Shown here piece after piece: positions 36,360 through 44,606 of a DNA stretch of 64,000 bases. Each line of letters begins with the position of its first letter. Within the stretch, counting starts at the first letter, position 1. The stretch spans positions 62,001-126,000 of the forward strand of contig NZ_AXWO01000016.1 in NCBI RefSeq assembly GCF_000482705.1. The letters run 5' to 3'. The notes under the pieces are model-generated. The model was not told where the DNA came from, ran no database searches, and worked only from the letters and a program-made list of their open reading frames with translations. This DNA comes from Glycomyces arizonensis DSM 44726 (GTDB lineage: Bacteria > Actinomycetota > Actinomycetes > Mycobacteriales > Micromonosporaceae). Position numbers and translations under genes: made by a program.

Positions 36360-37505
36360 CTACTCGAAGACCGCCAGTCGCTTCTGCTGCATCACGCCGC
36401 CGCCGAACATCGTGAACGACCCGCCCGCCGCCAGGCTCGCGCCGCCCGGATGCGGCTCGAGGTCCCACACGCCGATGACGCCGTTCGCGTTCGGGTTCCA
36501 CGACAGGAGCGCCCCGCTCTCGTCCACGGCCAGGAGCTTGCCGCGCTCGGCCTTGACCCCGTCGACGCATTCGCCGTGCGGACCGGCGTTGTCCGTGACG
36601 CAGGCCTTGTCGAAGTGCCCGCCCGCGATGATCGCGTCGCCCCACACCGCCACGGTCTGCATCCCGCCGTCCACGGCCTGGTACCACAGGGCCCGGCCGG
36701 TCATGTCGAACGCGCGCACCTCGCCGCCGCGCCCGTCCAGCGCCGCGTACACCCGGTCGCCGTCGACCACGACCTGCCGGGTCAGGACGTACACGTCCGC
36801 CTGGAAGGTCCGGTCGACCCGCCCGGTGGACGGATCGAGCGCCGCGAGGTGCGCGAACTGCTCCTCGCCCTCGACGTCGCTGAACCCGCCGGAGACGTAC
36901 AGCCGCCCCTGGCCGGCTTCGAGGTCGCGCACCGAGCCGTCCGCCAACCGCGGCGTGAACGAGTCGACCACCGCGCCGTCCTCGGCGCTCACCGCGGCCA
37001 GATACCGCTGCGCGAGGCCGCCGACCGACGTGAACTGGCCGCCCAGATAGACCCGGTCGCCGAGCGGCTCCACGGCGAACACCCGCGCCGACGGCCGCGG
37101 CCGCCAGCTCTCGTCCAGCTCCCCGGTGCCCAGGTCGAAGCGGGCCACGCGCGGCATGGACACGCCGTCGACGTGCCGGAAGCCCCCAGCCGCGTACAGG
37201 TACTCGGAGGTGGTGACCACCTCGTTCACCACCCCGTCCAGCACCGGCGCGAACGGCAGCAGCTCGCCGCTGGAGGAGTCGACCGCCGCCAGGTAGTAGC
37301 GCCGCGAAGCCGTGCCGTCGACGTCGATGGCGCGCGTGAACGCGCCGCCCGCGTACACCACGTCGCCGTCGTAGGCGACCTTGTGGATGTCGTCGTTGAA
37401 CGAGGCGCTGGCCACGGGCAGGTCGGATCCGATGGCACCGGCGGGGAACTGGGAGGCTATCACCAGGCAGAGCAGGGCAGAGAGTGTGATCAATCGGCGC
37501 ACCAC
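36360..37505 (-). CDS. Secreted beta-propeller-type protein
   Basis: The 381-residue product has a signal peptide (RRLITLSALLCLVIASQFPAGA) and then repeats of about 45 residues with the pattern VYAGGAFT, LYAAGGFR, VYLGGQFT, LYVSGGFS, followed by YLAAVD or LAALDPSTG strands. This is the delta-60/PQQ-like repeat style of a secreted propeller. No catalytic motif is visible. GTG 37505 was chosen because GGGAG is well spaced upstream and the signal peptide begins there; an in-frame start at 37574 would add an unlikely Arg-rich tail. Function unknown. Confidence 0.8.
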   Translation of the reverse strand: MVRRLITLSALLCLVIASQFPAGAIGSDLPVASASFNDDIHKVAYDGDVVYAGGAFTRAIDVDGTASRRYYLAAVDSSSGELLPFAPVLDGVVNEVVTTSEYLYAAGGFRHVDGVSMPRVARFDLGTGELDESWRPRPSARVFAVEPLGDRVYLGGQFTSVGGLAQRYLAAVSAEDGAVVDSFTPRLADGSVRDLEAGQGRLYVSGGFSDVEGEEQFAHLAALDPSTGRVDRTFQADVYVLTRQVVVDGDRVYAALDGRGGEVRAFDMTGRALWYQAVDGGMQTVAVWGDAIIAGGHFDKACVTDNAGPHGECVDGVKAERGKLLAVDESGALLSWNPNANGVIGVWDLEPHPGGASLAAGGSFTMFGGGVMQQKRLAVFE

Positions 37506-37609
37506 GGCAGTCTCCCATGAGGACTGGCGCGCGGGCCGCATTCGACGCGGCGAGTCCGCCGCCAGTGCGCGCACCGCCGTTATGGCCGCTTCGTACTAGA
37601 GTTGACGGC

Positions 37610-37951
37610 GTGACTTCCTACAAGACCGATCGCGCCCGTGCCGCGGCCTACGCCGCGAACTCGGCGGTGTACTCACGGCGCCGATTCGTCTCGGGCCTGT
37701 TCCTCGGCCTCGTGATCCACGTCCTGCTCGCGCTGGCGCTCGGCTTCGTCCTGGTCGACAGCATCGGCGCCTCCGCCGCCGCCCGGCTCGGCTCCACCAC
37801 GCTCTCCTGCCTCATCGCCACCCCGCTGACCTGCGCGCTCGGCTTCGCCATCGGCCTGTCGGCGCGCCTGCGCCGGCTCGGCATGGGCCTCGTCGTCGGC
37901 GCCCTGATCGGCACCGCCGCCATTGTGGGCCTGTTCTGGTTCACCGCATAG
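37610..37951 (+). CDS. Small membrane protein of unknown function
   Basis: A 113-residue protein with a polar N-terminus (TSYKTDRARAAAYAANSAVYSRRR) and three hydrophobic segments (about residues 31-50, 55-77 and 88-111). TAGAGT lies 7 nt before GTG 37610 with no Shine-Dalgarno, which sets this start and suggests a leaderless transcript. I recognise no family. It is divergent from the propeller gene and lies upstream of the FAH-family gene. Confidence 0.65.
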   Translation: MTSYKTDRARAAAYAANSAVYSRRRFVSGLFLGLVIHVLLALALGFVLVDSIGASAAARLGSTTLSCLIATPLTCALGFAIGLSARLRRLGMGLVVGALIGTAAIVGLFWFTA

Positions 37952-38025
37952 TCGCTTCACCGCCCGAGCGCGCCGAACTAAGCTGAGGTCGACAGCTTCG
38001 ACCGAGTCTTAGAGAGGGGCGCAGT

Positions 38026-38802
38026 GTGCGCATCGCACGGATCGCTCACCCCACCGGCATGTCATTCGCGGTACTCGAAGGGGAGGGCCCCGGCGCGACC
38101 GCCGCAGAGATCGAGGGCCACCCGTTCGCCCAACTCAAGATGACCGGGCAGCGGTGGGCGCTCGAGGACGTGCGGCTGCTCGCCCCGATCCTGCCGTCCA
38201 AGGTCGTGTGCGTGGGCCGCAACTTCGCCGACCACGCCGCCGAGCTCGGCAACGAGGTCCCCGCCGAGCCGCTCATCTTCATCAAGCCGTCCACGTCCGT
38301 CATCGGCCCCGGCGAGGCCATACGGCTCCCGGCCGTGTCCGACCAGGTCGAGCACGAGGCCGAACTGGCCGTCGTCATCGGCCTGCCCGGCGCCCGCGGC
38401 GTCGACAGGGAGACCGCCGCCGCCTCGATCTTCGGCTACACCTGCGCCAACGACGTCACCGCCCGCGATCTCCAGCGGAGGGACGTCCAGTTCACCCGCG
38501 CGAAGGGCTTCGACTCGTTCTGCCCGATCGGGCCCTGGATCGAGACCGACGCCGACGTCTCCGGCGCCGAGGTCCGCTGCGAGGTGAACGGCGAGGTCCG
38601 CCAGCTCGGATCGACCAAGGACATGGTCTTCGACCCGGCCACGCTCGTCTCCTACATCTCCCAGATCATGACGCTGCTGCCCGGCGACGTCGTCCTCACC
38701 GGCACGCCCGCCGGAGTGGGGCCGCTCGAAGGCGGCGACGCCGTCGCCGTCTCCGTCGCCGGCATCGGCACGCTGACCAACCAGGTGGTCCCCAGTGAGT
38801 AA
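38026..38802 (+). CDS. Fumarylacetoacetate hydrolase family protein
   Basis: The 258-residue protein has the FAH C-terminal catalytic fold: VVCVGRNFADHAAELG, EPLIFIKPSTSVIGPGEAI, the metal site EHEAELAVVIG and YTCANDVTARDLQ, then GFDSFCPIGPWI and LTGTPAGVGPL near the end. Members hydrolyse or decarboxylate beta-diketo and oxo acids, and some are oxaloacetate decarboxylases; the substrate here is not evident. GAGAGGGG precedes GTG 38026. Its last 8 nt overlap gltX. This FAH-gltX pairing is common in actinobacteria. Confidence 0.92.
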   Translation: MRIARIAHPTGMSFAVLEGEGPGATAAEIEGHPFAQLKMTGQRWALEDVRLLAPILPSKVVCVGRNFADHAAELGNEVPAEPLIFIKPSTSVIGPGEAIRLPAVSDQVEHEAELAVVIGLPGARGVDRETAAASIFGYTCANDVTARDLQRRDVQFTRAKGFDSFCPIGPWIETDADVSGAEVRCEVNGEVRQLGSTKDMVFDPATLVSYISQIMTLLPGDVVLTGTPAGVGPLEGGDAVAVSVAGIGTLTNQVVPSE

Positions 38803-40261
38803 CGTCCGCACCCGCTTCTGCCCCAGCCCCACCGGCCTGCCGCACGTCGGACTCGTGCGCACCTGCCTGTTCTCGTGGGGCTACGCCCGCGCCAAGGGCG
38901 GCGAGTTCGTCTTCCGCATCGAGGACACCGACGCCGCCCGCGACACCGAGGACTCCTACAACCAGCTCGTCGAGGCGCTCTCGTGGCTCGGCATGGGCTG
39001 GGACGAGGGCCCCGACATCGGCGGGCCGCACGCGCCCTACCGCCAGTCGCAGCGCTCGGACATCTACGCCGACGTCGTCAAGCGCCTGGTCGAGGGCGGC
39101 TACGCCTACGAGGCGTTCTCCACCAACGAGGAGGTCGAGGCCCGCCACAAGGCCGCCGGGCGCGACCCGAAGCTCGGCTACGACAACTTCGACCGGGACC
39201 TCACCGAAGCCCAGAAGCAGGCGTTCCGCGACGAAGGGCGCAGGCCGGTGTACCGGATGCGGATGCCCGATGCGGACATCACCTTCGTCGACGCCGTCCG
39301 CGGCGAGGTCACCACGCCCGCCGGAACCGTGCCCGACTACGTCATCGCCCGCGCCGACGGCTCGCCGCTGTACACGCTGACCAACCCGGTCGACGACGCG
39401 CTCATGAAGGTCAACATGGTCACCCGCGGCGAGGACCTGATGTCCTCCACGCCCCGCCAGATCGTCATGTGGCGCGCGCTCATCGAGCTCGGCCTGGCCG
39501 AGGAGGTGCCCGAGTACGCGCACCTGCCGCTCATCGTCGACGAGCGCGGCAAGAAGATGTCCAAGCGCGACCCGCGCTCGGACCTGCTGAAGTACAAGCT
39601 GGAGGGCTACCTGCCCGAAGGCGTGCTCAACTACGTGGCGACGCTCGGCTGGTCGATCGCCGCCGACCGGGACGTGTTCACCGTCGCCGAGTTCCTTGAG
39701 GCGTTCGACCTGCACGACGTGAAGTCCAACCCGGCGAGGTTCGACGAGAAGAAGTTCGACGCGATCTGCGCCTCGCACTTCCGCATGGTCCCGGCCGATG
39801 AGCTGACCGAGCTGCTCGTCCCCGAGCTCCAGAGGCGCGAACTGCTCGACGGCGAGCCGAACGAAGCGGAGCGGCACGTCCTCGACGTGGCCGTCCCGCT
39901 CGTGCAGGAGCGGTGCACGACGCTCGCGCAGGCCGCCGAGATGCTGCGGTTCCTGTTCTGCGGCACCGAGGTCGAGCTCGACGAGACCAGCGCGAAGAAG
40001 ACCTTCAAGGACGACGCCGCTCAGGTCCTCGACGCCTCGATCGCCGCGCTCGAAGGGGCCGAGTGGACCACCGGCGCGATCGAGGAGGCGTTGAAGGCCG
40101 CGCTCGTCGACGGCATGGGCCTCAAGCCGCGCAAGGCGTTCGGCCCGGTGCGGGTGGCGATCAGCGGCAAGACGGTCTCACCGCCGCTGTACGAGTCGAT
40201 GGAGCTGCTGGGCAAGGAAGTGAGCCTGGCGAGGCTCCGCGCCGCCAGAGCGACGCTGTAG
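38795..40261 (+). CDS. gltX: Glutamyl-tRNA synthetase
   Basis: The 488-residue class I synthetase charges tRNA-Glu. The nucleotide site is RFCPSPTGLPHVGL, where HVGL replaces the usual HIGH-like tetrapeptide, and the second signature is KKMSKRDPRSDLL. FRIEDTDAARDTEDSYNQLVEALSWLGMGWDEGP and VDDALMKVNMVTRGEDL are typical of bacterial GluRS. The C-terminal anticodon-binding domain is complete. GTG 38795 lies inside the FAH gene. The stop codon falls inside a three-copy 16-bp repeat that precedes the terminator. I found no tRNA gene next to it. Confidence 0.96.
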   Translation: MSNVRTRFCPSPTGLPHVGLVRTCLFSWGYARAKGGEFVFRIEDTDAARDTEDSYNQLVEALSWLGMGWDEGPDIGGPHAPYRQSQRSDIYADVVKRLVEGGYAYEAFSTNEEVEARHKAAGRDPKLGYDNFDRDLTEAQKQAFRDEGRRPVYRMRMPDADITFVDAVRGEVTTPAGTVPDYVIARADGSPLYTLTNPVDDALMKVNMVTRGEDLMSSTPRQIVMWRALIELGLAEEVPEYAHLPLIVDERGKKMSKRDPRSDLLKYKLEGYLPEGVLNYVATLGWSIAADRDVFTVAEFLEAFDLHDVKSNPARFDEKKFDAICASHFRMVPADELTELLVPELQRRELLDGEPNEAERHVLDVAVPLVQERCTTLAQAAEMLRFLFCGTEVELDETSAKKTFKDDAAQVLDASIAALEGAEWTTGAIEEALKAALVDGMGLKPRKAFGPVRVAISGKTVSPPLYESMELLGKEVSLARLRAARATL

Positions 40262-40303
40262 CACCAGGCCTCTGTAACACCGGGGCTCTGTAACACCAGG
40301 CCC
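40256..40303 (+). repeat. Three tandem 16-bp repeats over the gltX stop
   Basis: Units 40256-40271, 40272-40287 and 40288-40303 share CTGTA(G/A)CACC(A/G)GG(C/G)C(T/C). The first includes the last Leu codon and the stop of gltX; in units 2 and 3 the TAG is changed to TAA. Confidence 0.8.
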
Positions 40304-40306
40304 GAG

Positions 40307-40338
40307 AACCGGTCCCGCCGAGGCGGGGCCGGTTTCGT
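40307..40338 (+). terminator. gltX terminator
   Basis: A 13-bp stem (40307-40319 with 40322-40334, one G-U pair), then TTCGTCG. It lies 45 nt past the gltX stop. Confidence 0.7.
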
Positions 40339-40400
40339 CGTTTCCGAAGGCCGCACACGCACGACACCGCTACTGTGCAATGCATGGTACCGTGTTAAGC

Positions 40401-40748
40401 GTGGATAGATCGCAACTGCTCAAGGGGCTGCTGGACATCATCGTCCTGCGGGTCTTGGAGACCGAGGACGGCTACGGCTACGAGATCCTGCATCGGTTGC
40501 GGGCGGCGGGATTCGACGAGCTCGGCGACGCCTCGGTCTACGGCACGCTGCGCCGGCTCTACCGGGCCGGGTACCTGTCCACGTACGTCCAGCCCAGCGA
40601 GTCGGGGCCGCACCGCAAGTACTACGCGCTGACCGAGCCCGGCAGGAAGTACCTGCACCAGATGCGCGACGCCTGGGAGGACGTCAGCGCCAAGATGCGG
40701 GCCTTGTTCGACACCGTGAACGGCACAGCCGAGAAGGGGCAATCATGA
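40401..40748 (+). CDS. PadR-family transcriptional regulator
   Basis: The 115-residue repressor has the PadR winged helix: DRSQLLKGLLDIIVLRVLETEDGYGYEILHRL, then DASVYGTLRRLYRAGYLSTYV as the recognition helix and wing, and a final dimerisation helix. GTG 40401 was chosen because the family starts at (M)DRSQLLKG and TACCGT lies 7 nt upstream (leaderless); the in-frame ATG 40380 would add seven residues. The palindrome ATGCAT at 40380-40385 just upstream of the -10 could be its operator. It overlaps the next gene by 4 nt, the usual PadR plus membrane-target arrangement. Confidence 0.92.
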   Translation: MDRSQLLKGLLDIIVLRVLETEDGYGYEILHRLRAAGFDELGDASVYGTLRRLYRAGYLSTYVQPSESGPHRKYYALTEPGRKYLHQMRDAWEDVSAKMRALFDTVNGTAEKGQS

Positions 40749-41782
40749 CCGACACTCCTCAAACGAACACGGACATCATGGACTACCGCCTCGCGGTCGA
40801 GCGCCACCTGGCAGACCTGCCCGCGCCCATCCGCGAGGACCTCCTCAACGGCTTGGAAGAGCACCTGGCCGAGGTCTCCGCGGACTTGGAACCCGGCGTG
40901 CCGCTGTCGCACCTGCTGGGGAGTCCCGAGGCTTACGCCAGGGAACTGCGCGAGACCGTCGAGGTGCCGAAGGGCGGCGTGGCGGAGCGGTTCCGCCGGG
41001 CCGTCCTCGTTCCGGTGACAGACAGGCTGAAGAGCGCGTCCAACCGGTTCGCAAGGGGAGCGGGACTCGGTGATTTCGACGATCTTCGCAAGGCGCTCAA
41101 GCCTGCGTGGTGGGTGCTTCGCGGCCTCATCGCCGCGATGCTGACCTGGTATCTCATGTTCGGGACGGGCGCTGCCGTGACCTATCCGGTCATTCGGACC
41201 GAATTGTTCATCGCGGCTTCTCTGATCGGGGCCGTGCTGCTGTTCGTCTGGCTGTCGCTGCGGCTCGGCGTGCGGTCGCAGAACTGGAGTCGCAAGTATC
41301 GAGTGCTCGTGACGGTCGCCGGGCTCTACCTCCTCTACGGGGGCTGGGCGACCTTCGCTTCGTCGTTCATCGACGATGCCCTGTTCGACACGCCTATCAC
41401 CATGACACAGTCCACGACCACCGACTTCGATCACGCACAGGACATCTACGCGTACACCGAGGACGGCGAACTCCTGACCGACATCTACCTGTTCGACGAG
41501 GATGGGGAACCGCTCATGATCGGCGACCCCTCGTCCTGCGAATACGAAGGGACGAGCCCGTTCGCGGAGGAGACCGATCTGCCCGGCCAGGGCTCGCCGC
41601 CCTACGGATACGACTCTCGCTACGGCTACCTGTACCCGCTGTGCATGCCCGACGACGACTCGACCATGCTGCCTGAGCCCGAAGGCGCGGCGACCTCGTC
41701 GCCGTCGCCCAGTGGAGAGTCCTCCACGACGCCGGTGGAGACGCCGAGCGGCGAATCGCCCACGATACCGACTCAGGACTGA
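40745..41782 (+). CDS. Membrane protein coupled to PadR (HAAS-type N-terminus)
   Basis: The 345-residue protein starts with an alpha-helical HAAS/DUF1700-like domain (YRLAVERHLADLPAPIREDLLNGLEEHLAEV, about residues 14-44, and LGSPEAYARELRE), which accompanies PadR regulators. Three hydrophobic segments follow between about residues 120 and 215, and then an acidic extracellular part ending in a Ser/Pro/Thr/Glu-rich tail. It should be controlled by the PadR encoded upstream; PadR systems often respond to envelope-active compounds. The role of the extracellular part is unknown. Confidence 0.8.
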   Translation: MTDTPQTNTDIMDYRLAVERHLADLPAPIREDLLNGLEEHLAEVSADLEPGVPLSHLLGSPEAYARELRETVEVPKGGVAERFRRAVLVPVTDRLKSASNRFARGAGLGDFDDLRKALKPAWWVLRGLIAAMLTWYLMFGTGAAVTYPVIRTELFIAASLIGAVLLFVWLSLRLGVRSQNWSRKYRVLVTVAGLYLLYGGWATFASSFIDDALFDTPITMTQSTTTDFDHAQDIYAYTEDGELLTDIYLFDEDGEPLMIGDPSSCEYEGTSPFAEETDLPGQGSPPYGYDSRYGYLYPLCMPDDDSTMLPEPEGAATSSPSPSGESSTTPVETPSGESPTIPTQD

Positions 41783-42102
41783 GATCCTCACGTTTCGGAG
41801 GAAATTCCGGTCGGCTACGTCCTTATCGCTTAGCGTGACGGCATGAAACGACTGTCACCAACCTGTGATATTGCCCTCTGTAGACCTTGGTGGTCGAAGT
41901 TCTGCCAGCTTGCGGAGTGTCAATGGGCCGAATGGACGAACCAGATGCGCTGTCGTTCGGTCGCCGGGAGCCTTGCGCGCGATAGCGTAGGTATCGGTCA
42001 AAACGGTCGAACAATGGTTTCGTCCCCAAACGCGAGTGTGCCGTATTGGCGTGATTACTCGCAGGCAGGACCCTGTTATCGGTGGTCTCTAGCCTTACGC
42101 GG
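41783..42102. other. Leader region of the transglycosylase gene
   Basis: No gene is convincing in these 320 bases. An ATG frame at 41843 (93 codons) follows TAGCGT by 6 nt, but it is rich in Trp and Cys and has low GC at third positions. The composition is lower in GC than the surroundings, so a structured or regulatory leader is possible; I could not match a known riboswitch. Confidence 0.5.
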
Positions 42103-42813
42103 GTGCTTCAACCCAAAAAGCTGACCCAGGCGAAGCACGCGGCACACGAGGCGCCCACCCCAGGGTTCCCCAATGTCCTCAGACACCGCGTCTTCGCGTC
42201 CATCGCCGCCACCGTCGTCGCCTTCACCTCGGCGACCACGGCCGGTGCGGCGATCACCAACACCGACGACCGGAGCGAATCCGAGCGTCTGGCCTCCGAC
42301 ATCGTCGCCGAGGCCGCCGCGGCCGACCCGCAGTGGCAGGAGGTCCCCGTCATGGAGACCATCCTGCCGGTCAAGAACCAGGGCACCAAGGACGTCGAGA
42401 AGTCCGAGGCCGCCGAGATGCCGGAGGAGGAACCGGTCGAGCCGGTCGAAGAGGAAACCTCCGAAGCGTCTTCAGGCCCGTCGGTCGACATCGCCGCCGA
42501 CTGCTCCGAATACTCCGGCAACAAGGCCGTCGGCTGCACCATGACCCTCGACGCCGGCTGGGGCCTCGACGAGTTCGCCTGCCTGGAGTCCCTGTGGGAC
42601 CGCGAGTCCGGCTGGAACGAGCAGGCGTACAACGAGGGCTCGGGCGCCTACGGCATCCCCCAGGCCCTGCCCGGCGACAAGATGGCCGCCAACGGCGACG
42701 ACTGGGAGACCAACCCGGCCACCCAGATCTCCTGGGGCCTGGACTACATCGAGGGCCGCTACGGCAGCCCGTGCGGCGCGTGGTCGCACTCCGAATCCAA
42801 CGGCTGGTATTAA
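42103..42813 (+). CDS. Secreted transglycosylase-like cell-wall protein
   Basis: The 236-residue product has a signal peptide (HRVFASIAATVVAFTSATTAGAA), an acidic Glu/Pro/Val linker and a C-terminal lysozyme-like SLT domain: CLESLWDRESGWNEQAYNEGSGAYGIPQALPG, where the Glu of DRESGW is the expected catalytic acid, and ATQISWGLDYIEGRYGSPCGAW. This domain occurs in actinobacterial resuscitation- and aggregation-promoting wall enzymes. GTG 42103 is 7 nt after TAGCCT; GTG 42082 is an alternative. The protein probably cleaves or remodels peptidoglycan outside the cell. Confidence 0.88.
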   Translation: MLQPKKLTQAKHAAHEAPTPGFPNVLRHRVFASIAATVVAFTSATTAGAAITNTDDRSESERLASDIVAEAAAADPQWQEVPVMETILPVKNQGTKDVEKSEAAEMPEEEPVEPVEEETSEASSGPSVDIAADCSEYSGNKAVGCTMTLDAGWGLDEFACLESLWDRESGWNEQAYNEGSGAYGIPQALPGDKMAANGDDWETNPATQISWGLDYIEGRYGSPCGAWSHSESNGWY

Positions 42814-43313
42814 AGCGCCGCCTCCAGCCGGTTCATCAGGAACAGCAGACTCCCGTCGAGGTGGGCCGCGTCCTGGCTGCCGTCGGCGTCGGTGAACGCC
42901 GTCACCGTGTACTGCTCGGTGTAGTCCAGGCGCGTCCCCTCACCGGCGGGCTCCATCTCGACGGTCACGAGCGAGACGTAGCGCGTCAGGCCGTTGATCG
43001 CGAACCGGTAGGCGAACACCAGGCGCCGCCGCTCGACGACGTCGAAGATGCGGGAGCTCCATTCGAGCTGCTCGGTGGTCCCCGCGACGTCGCTGACGCC
43101 GCTGGCGGTCTCGCCGCCGCCCGGCCTGAAGTCGAGCTCGTGGCCGGTCGAGCCGGGCATGCGGAACCAGCGGTCCCGCGCCTCCAGGTCGGCGAAGGCG
43201 GCCCACACGCGCTCCGGCGGCGCCCCGAGTTCCCTCGAGATCGCCGCCGTACCGTGCACTGCCCTATCGATTTCGTCGCCCGCCAGGGCCTGGGGTGAAA
43301 GCTCGGTCGCCAT
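42810..43313 (-). CDS. SRPBCC-family protein
   Basis: The 167-residue protein has the START-like/AHSA1 fold typical of SRPBCC proteins: an N-terminal helix (SRELGAPPERVWAAFADLEARDRWF), a long beta sheet with LDFRPGGGETASG and RRRLVFAYRF, and a C-terminal helix (LDGSLLFLMNRLEAAL). Such proteins bind hydrophobic ligands; in actinobacteria they often accompany ArsR regulators, but none is adjacent here. The stop overlaps that of the converging transglycosylase gene by a few bases. Confidence 0.85.
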   Translation of the reverse strand: MATELSPQALAGDEIDRAVHGTAAISRELGAPPERVWAAFADLEARDRWFRMPGSTGHELDFRPGGGETASGVSDVAGTTEQLEWSSRIFDVVERRRLVFAYRFAINGLTRYVSLVTVEMEPAGEGTRLDYTEQYTVTAFTDADGSQDAAHLDGSLLFLMNRLEAAL

Positions 43314-43339
43314 CGCCCAACCCTACGTCGGCGGGCGAA

Positions 43340-44440
43340 CTAGCAGCCGACGTCGAACGACGCCGCCGGGCCGGAGGCTATGAAGCCGAACACCTCCTTG
43401 CTCGTGCCCGCGTCGACGTGGGCGTTCCATTCCACGTCGGAGGCCGTGACGGTCGAGCCCGACTGCGATATGTCGACGTTCCAGGAACTGGAGAGCTGCT
43501 GGCCGCTCGGCCACTGCCACGACAGGTCCCAGCCGTCGACGGCCTGGTCGTCGGCGTGGATCGTCACCGAGCCCTGCCAGCCCGAGCCCCAGTCGTTGAC
43601 CACCGCGACGCTCGCCTGGCACGAGCCGGACGGCGGGTCGGTCGGGTCGTCGGGGTCCTCGGTCTCGTCGGGCGGATCGGTCGGCTCGGAGCTGCCGCCG
43701 CCGATGTCGAGCGAGTAGCTCTCGGTGCTGAACCGGTTCCCTCCGGCGGACGAGGTGATCTCGTAGCCGAACTGGATCTGGTCGATCCGCACGTCCGGCA
43801 TGCGCCCGGTCTCGTAGAGCCACTGGGCGATGTCGCTGATGCCGACCGTGGTCGAGGTCGTGTTGCCGCTGCGGACGAAGCTGTAGACCTCGTTGGCGCC
43901 GTTGTTGCCCCGGTAGTAGTCCCACGTGTGGCCGCCGACGGTCACGGTCGTCTCGTAGCTGCCGAGCGGCCCCACCGGGCCGACCTTCGCCAGCCAGATC
44001 ATGATCTCGTGCTCGTGACCGTTGCCCCACACGTCGTAGGTGGCGTTGTAGGCGACGCCGCTGCCGCCGCTCGGGGCCTCGAAGGTGACGCTGCTGTCCA
44101 CTTCGGGCATCTGGCTGACCTGCTCGCCGAGCGTGTAGGAGACGTTCGGGTAGCTCTTGATGCCTCCGGTGTTCGGGTGGTCGGCGTCGACCCACCAGTG
44201 CGACTGGTCGACCGCCGAGATCGTCTGGGTTCCGGCCCCGGAGCCCCAGATGTTGTTGTAGAGCGTGTAGTCGCCGAACATGGTGTTGCCCCACTGGTCG
44301 CTGGAGGTCCAGGTGGGGGAGGTGTGGTCGGCGTGCGCGGTGTAGGCCGTGGAGGCGGCCGAGACGGCCAGCGCCAGGGCCGCGAAGGCGCCCGTCACCG
44401 CGATCTTCCACGGTCGTCTCATGCGTGGTTGCTGTTTCAT
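43340..44440 (-). CDS. Secreted GH12 endoglucanase with CBM2
   Basis: The 366-residue product has a signal peptide (RRPWKIAVTGAFAALALAVSAASTAYTAHA), a family 12 glycoside hydrolase domain (about residues 35-255) and, after a Pro/Thr/Asp linker, a family 2 cellulose-binding module of about 100 residues starting CQASVAVVNDWGSGWQGSVTI and bounded by two Cys. The GH12 nucleophile is likely the Glu of EHEIMIWL and the acid/base that of QIQFGYEITSS. ATG 44440 is preceded by AAGGG. The enzyme would cut cellulose outside the cell and could feed the importer and GH1 enzyme encoded at 3-8 kb. Confidence 0.92.
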   Translation of the reverse strand: MKQQPRMRRPWKIAVTGAFAALALAVSAASTAYTAHADHTSPTWTSSDQWGNTMFGDYTLYNNIWGSGAGTQTISAVDQSHWWVDADHPNTGGIKSYPNVSYTLGEQVSQMPEVDSSVTFEAPSGGSGVAYNATYDVWGNGHEHEIMIWLAKVGPVGPLGSYETTVTVGGHTWDYYRGNNGANEVYSFVRSGNTTSTTVGISDIAQWLYETGRMPDVRIDQIQFGYEITSSAGGNRFSTESYSLDIGGGSSEPTDPPDETEDPDDPTDPPSGSCQASVAVVNDWGSGWQGSVTIHADDQAVDGWDLSWQWPSGQQLSSSWNVDISQSGSTVTASDVEWNAHVDAGTSKEVFGFIASGPAASFDVGC

Positions 44441-44528
44441 GTCGTGCCCTTGTGCTCGGGGCGGGAACGCGCGGATGCCGGGAACGACCGCCGCTGCCGC
44501 CGGGGAGGCCGACGCCGCCAATTAATAT

Positions 44529-44540
44529 TGACGAACGTCA
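44529..44540. promoter_or_regulatory. Candidate operator of the cellulase gene
   Basis: TGACG-AA-CGTCA is a perfect palindrome in an AT-rich stretch about 90 nt upstream of the GH12 start. It does not match CebR (TGGGAGCGCTCCCA), so the regulator is unknown. Confidence 0.35.
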
Positions 44541-44582
44541 CTACAATCTCAGTGTAGGGTCGGCCGGGCCCGGGCGCAATGC

Positions 44583-44602
44583 GCCGCCGGTTCCGCGGCG
44601 GC
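44583..44602 (-). terminator. Hairpin after nurA
   Basis: A 7-bp GC stem (44583-44589 with 44596-44602) begins 4 nt past the nurA-like stop on the minus strand, at the end of the herA-nurA operon. There is no T-run. Confidence 0.4.
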
Positions 44603-44606
44603 TTCG

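Noticed and set aside
40262-40380. A tRNA gene downstream of gltX
   Set aside because: tRNA-Gln or tRNA-Glu genes often lie there, but I found no T-loop sequence or cloverleaf; the interval holds repeats and a terminator.
41783-42102. Possible c-di-AMP (ydaO-type) riboswitch in front of the transglycosylase gene
   Set aside because: Such elements precede wall-hydrolase genes in actinobacteria, but the conserved GGGGAAC/GGGGUGAAU-type core segments are not present.
41843-42124. A 93-codon ATG frame placed 6 nt after TAGCGT
   Set aside because: The translation is rich in Trp, Cys and Arg with no GC bias at third positions, and it runs into the probable start of the next gene. The promoter-like hexamer alone is not enough.
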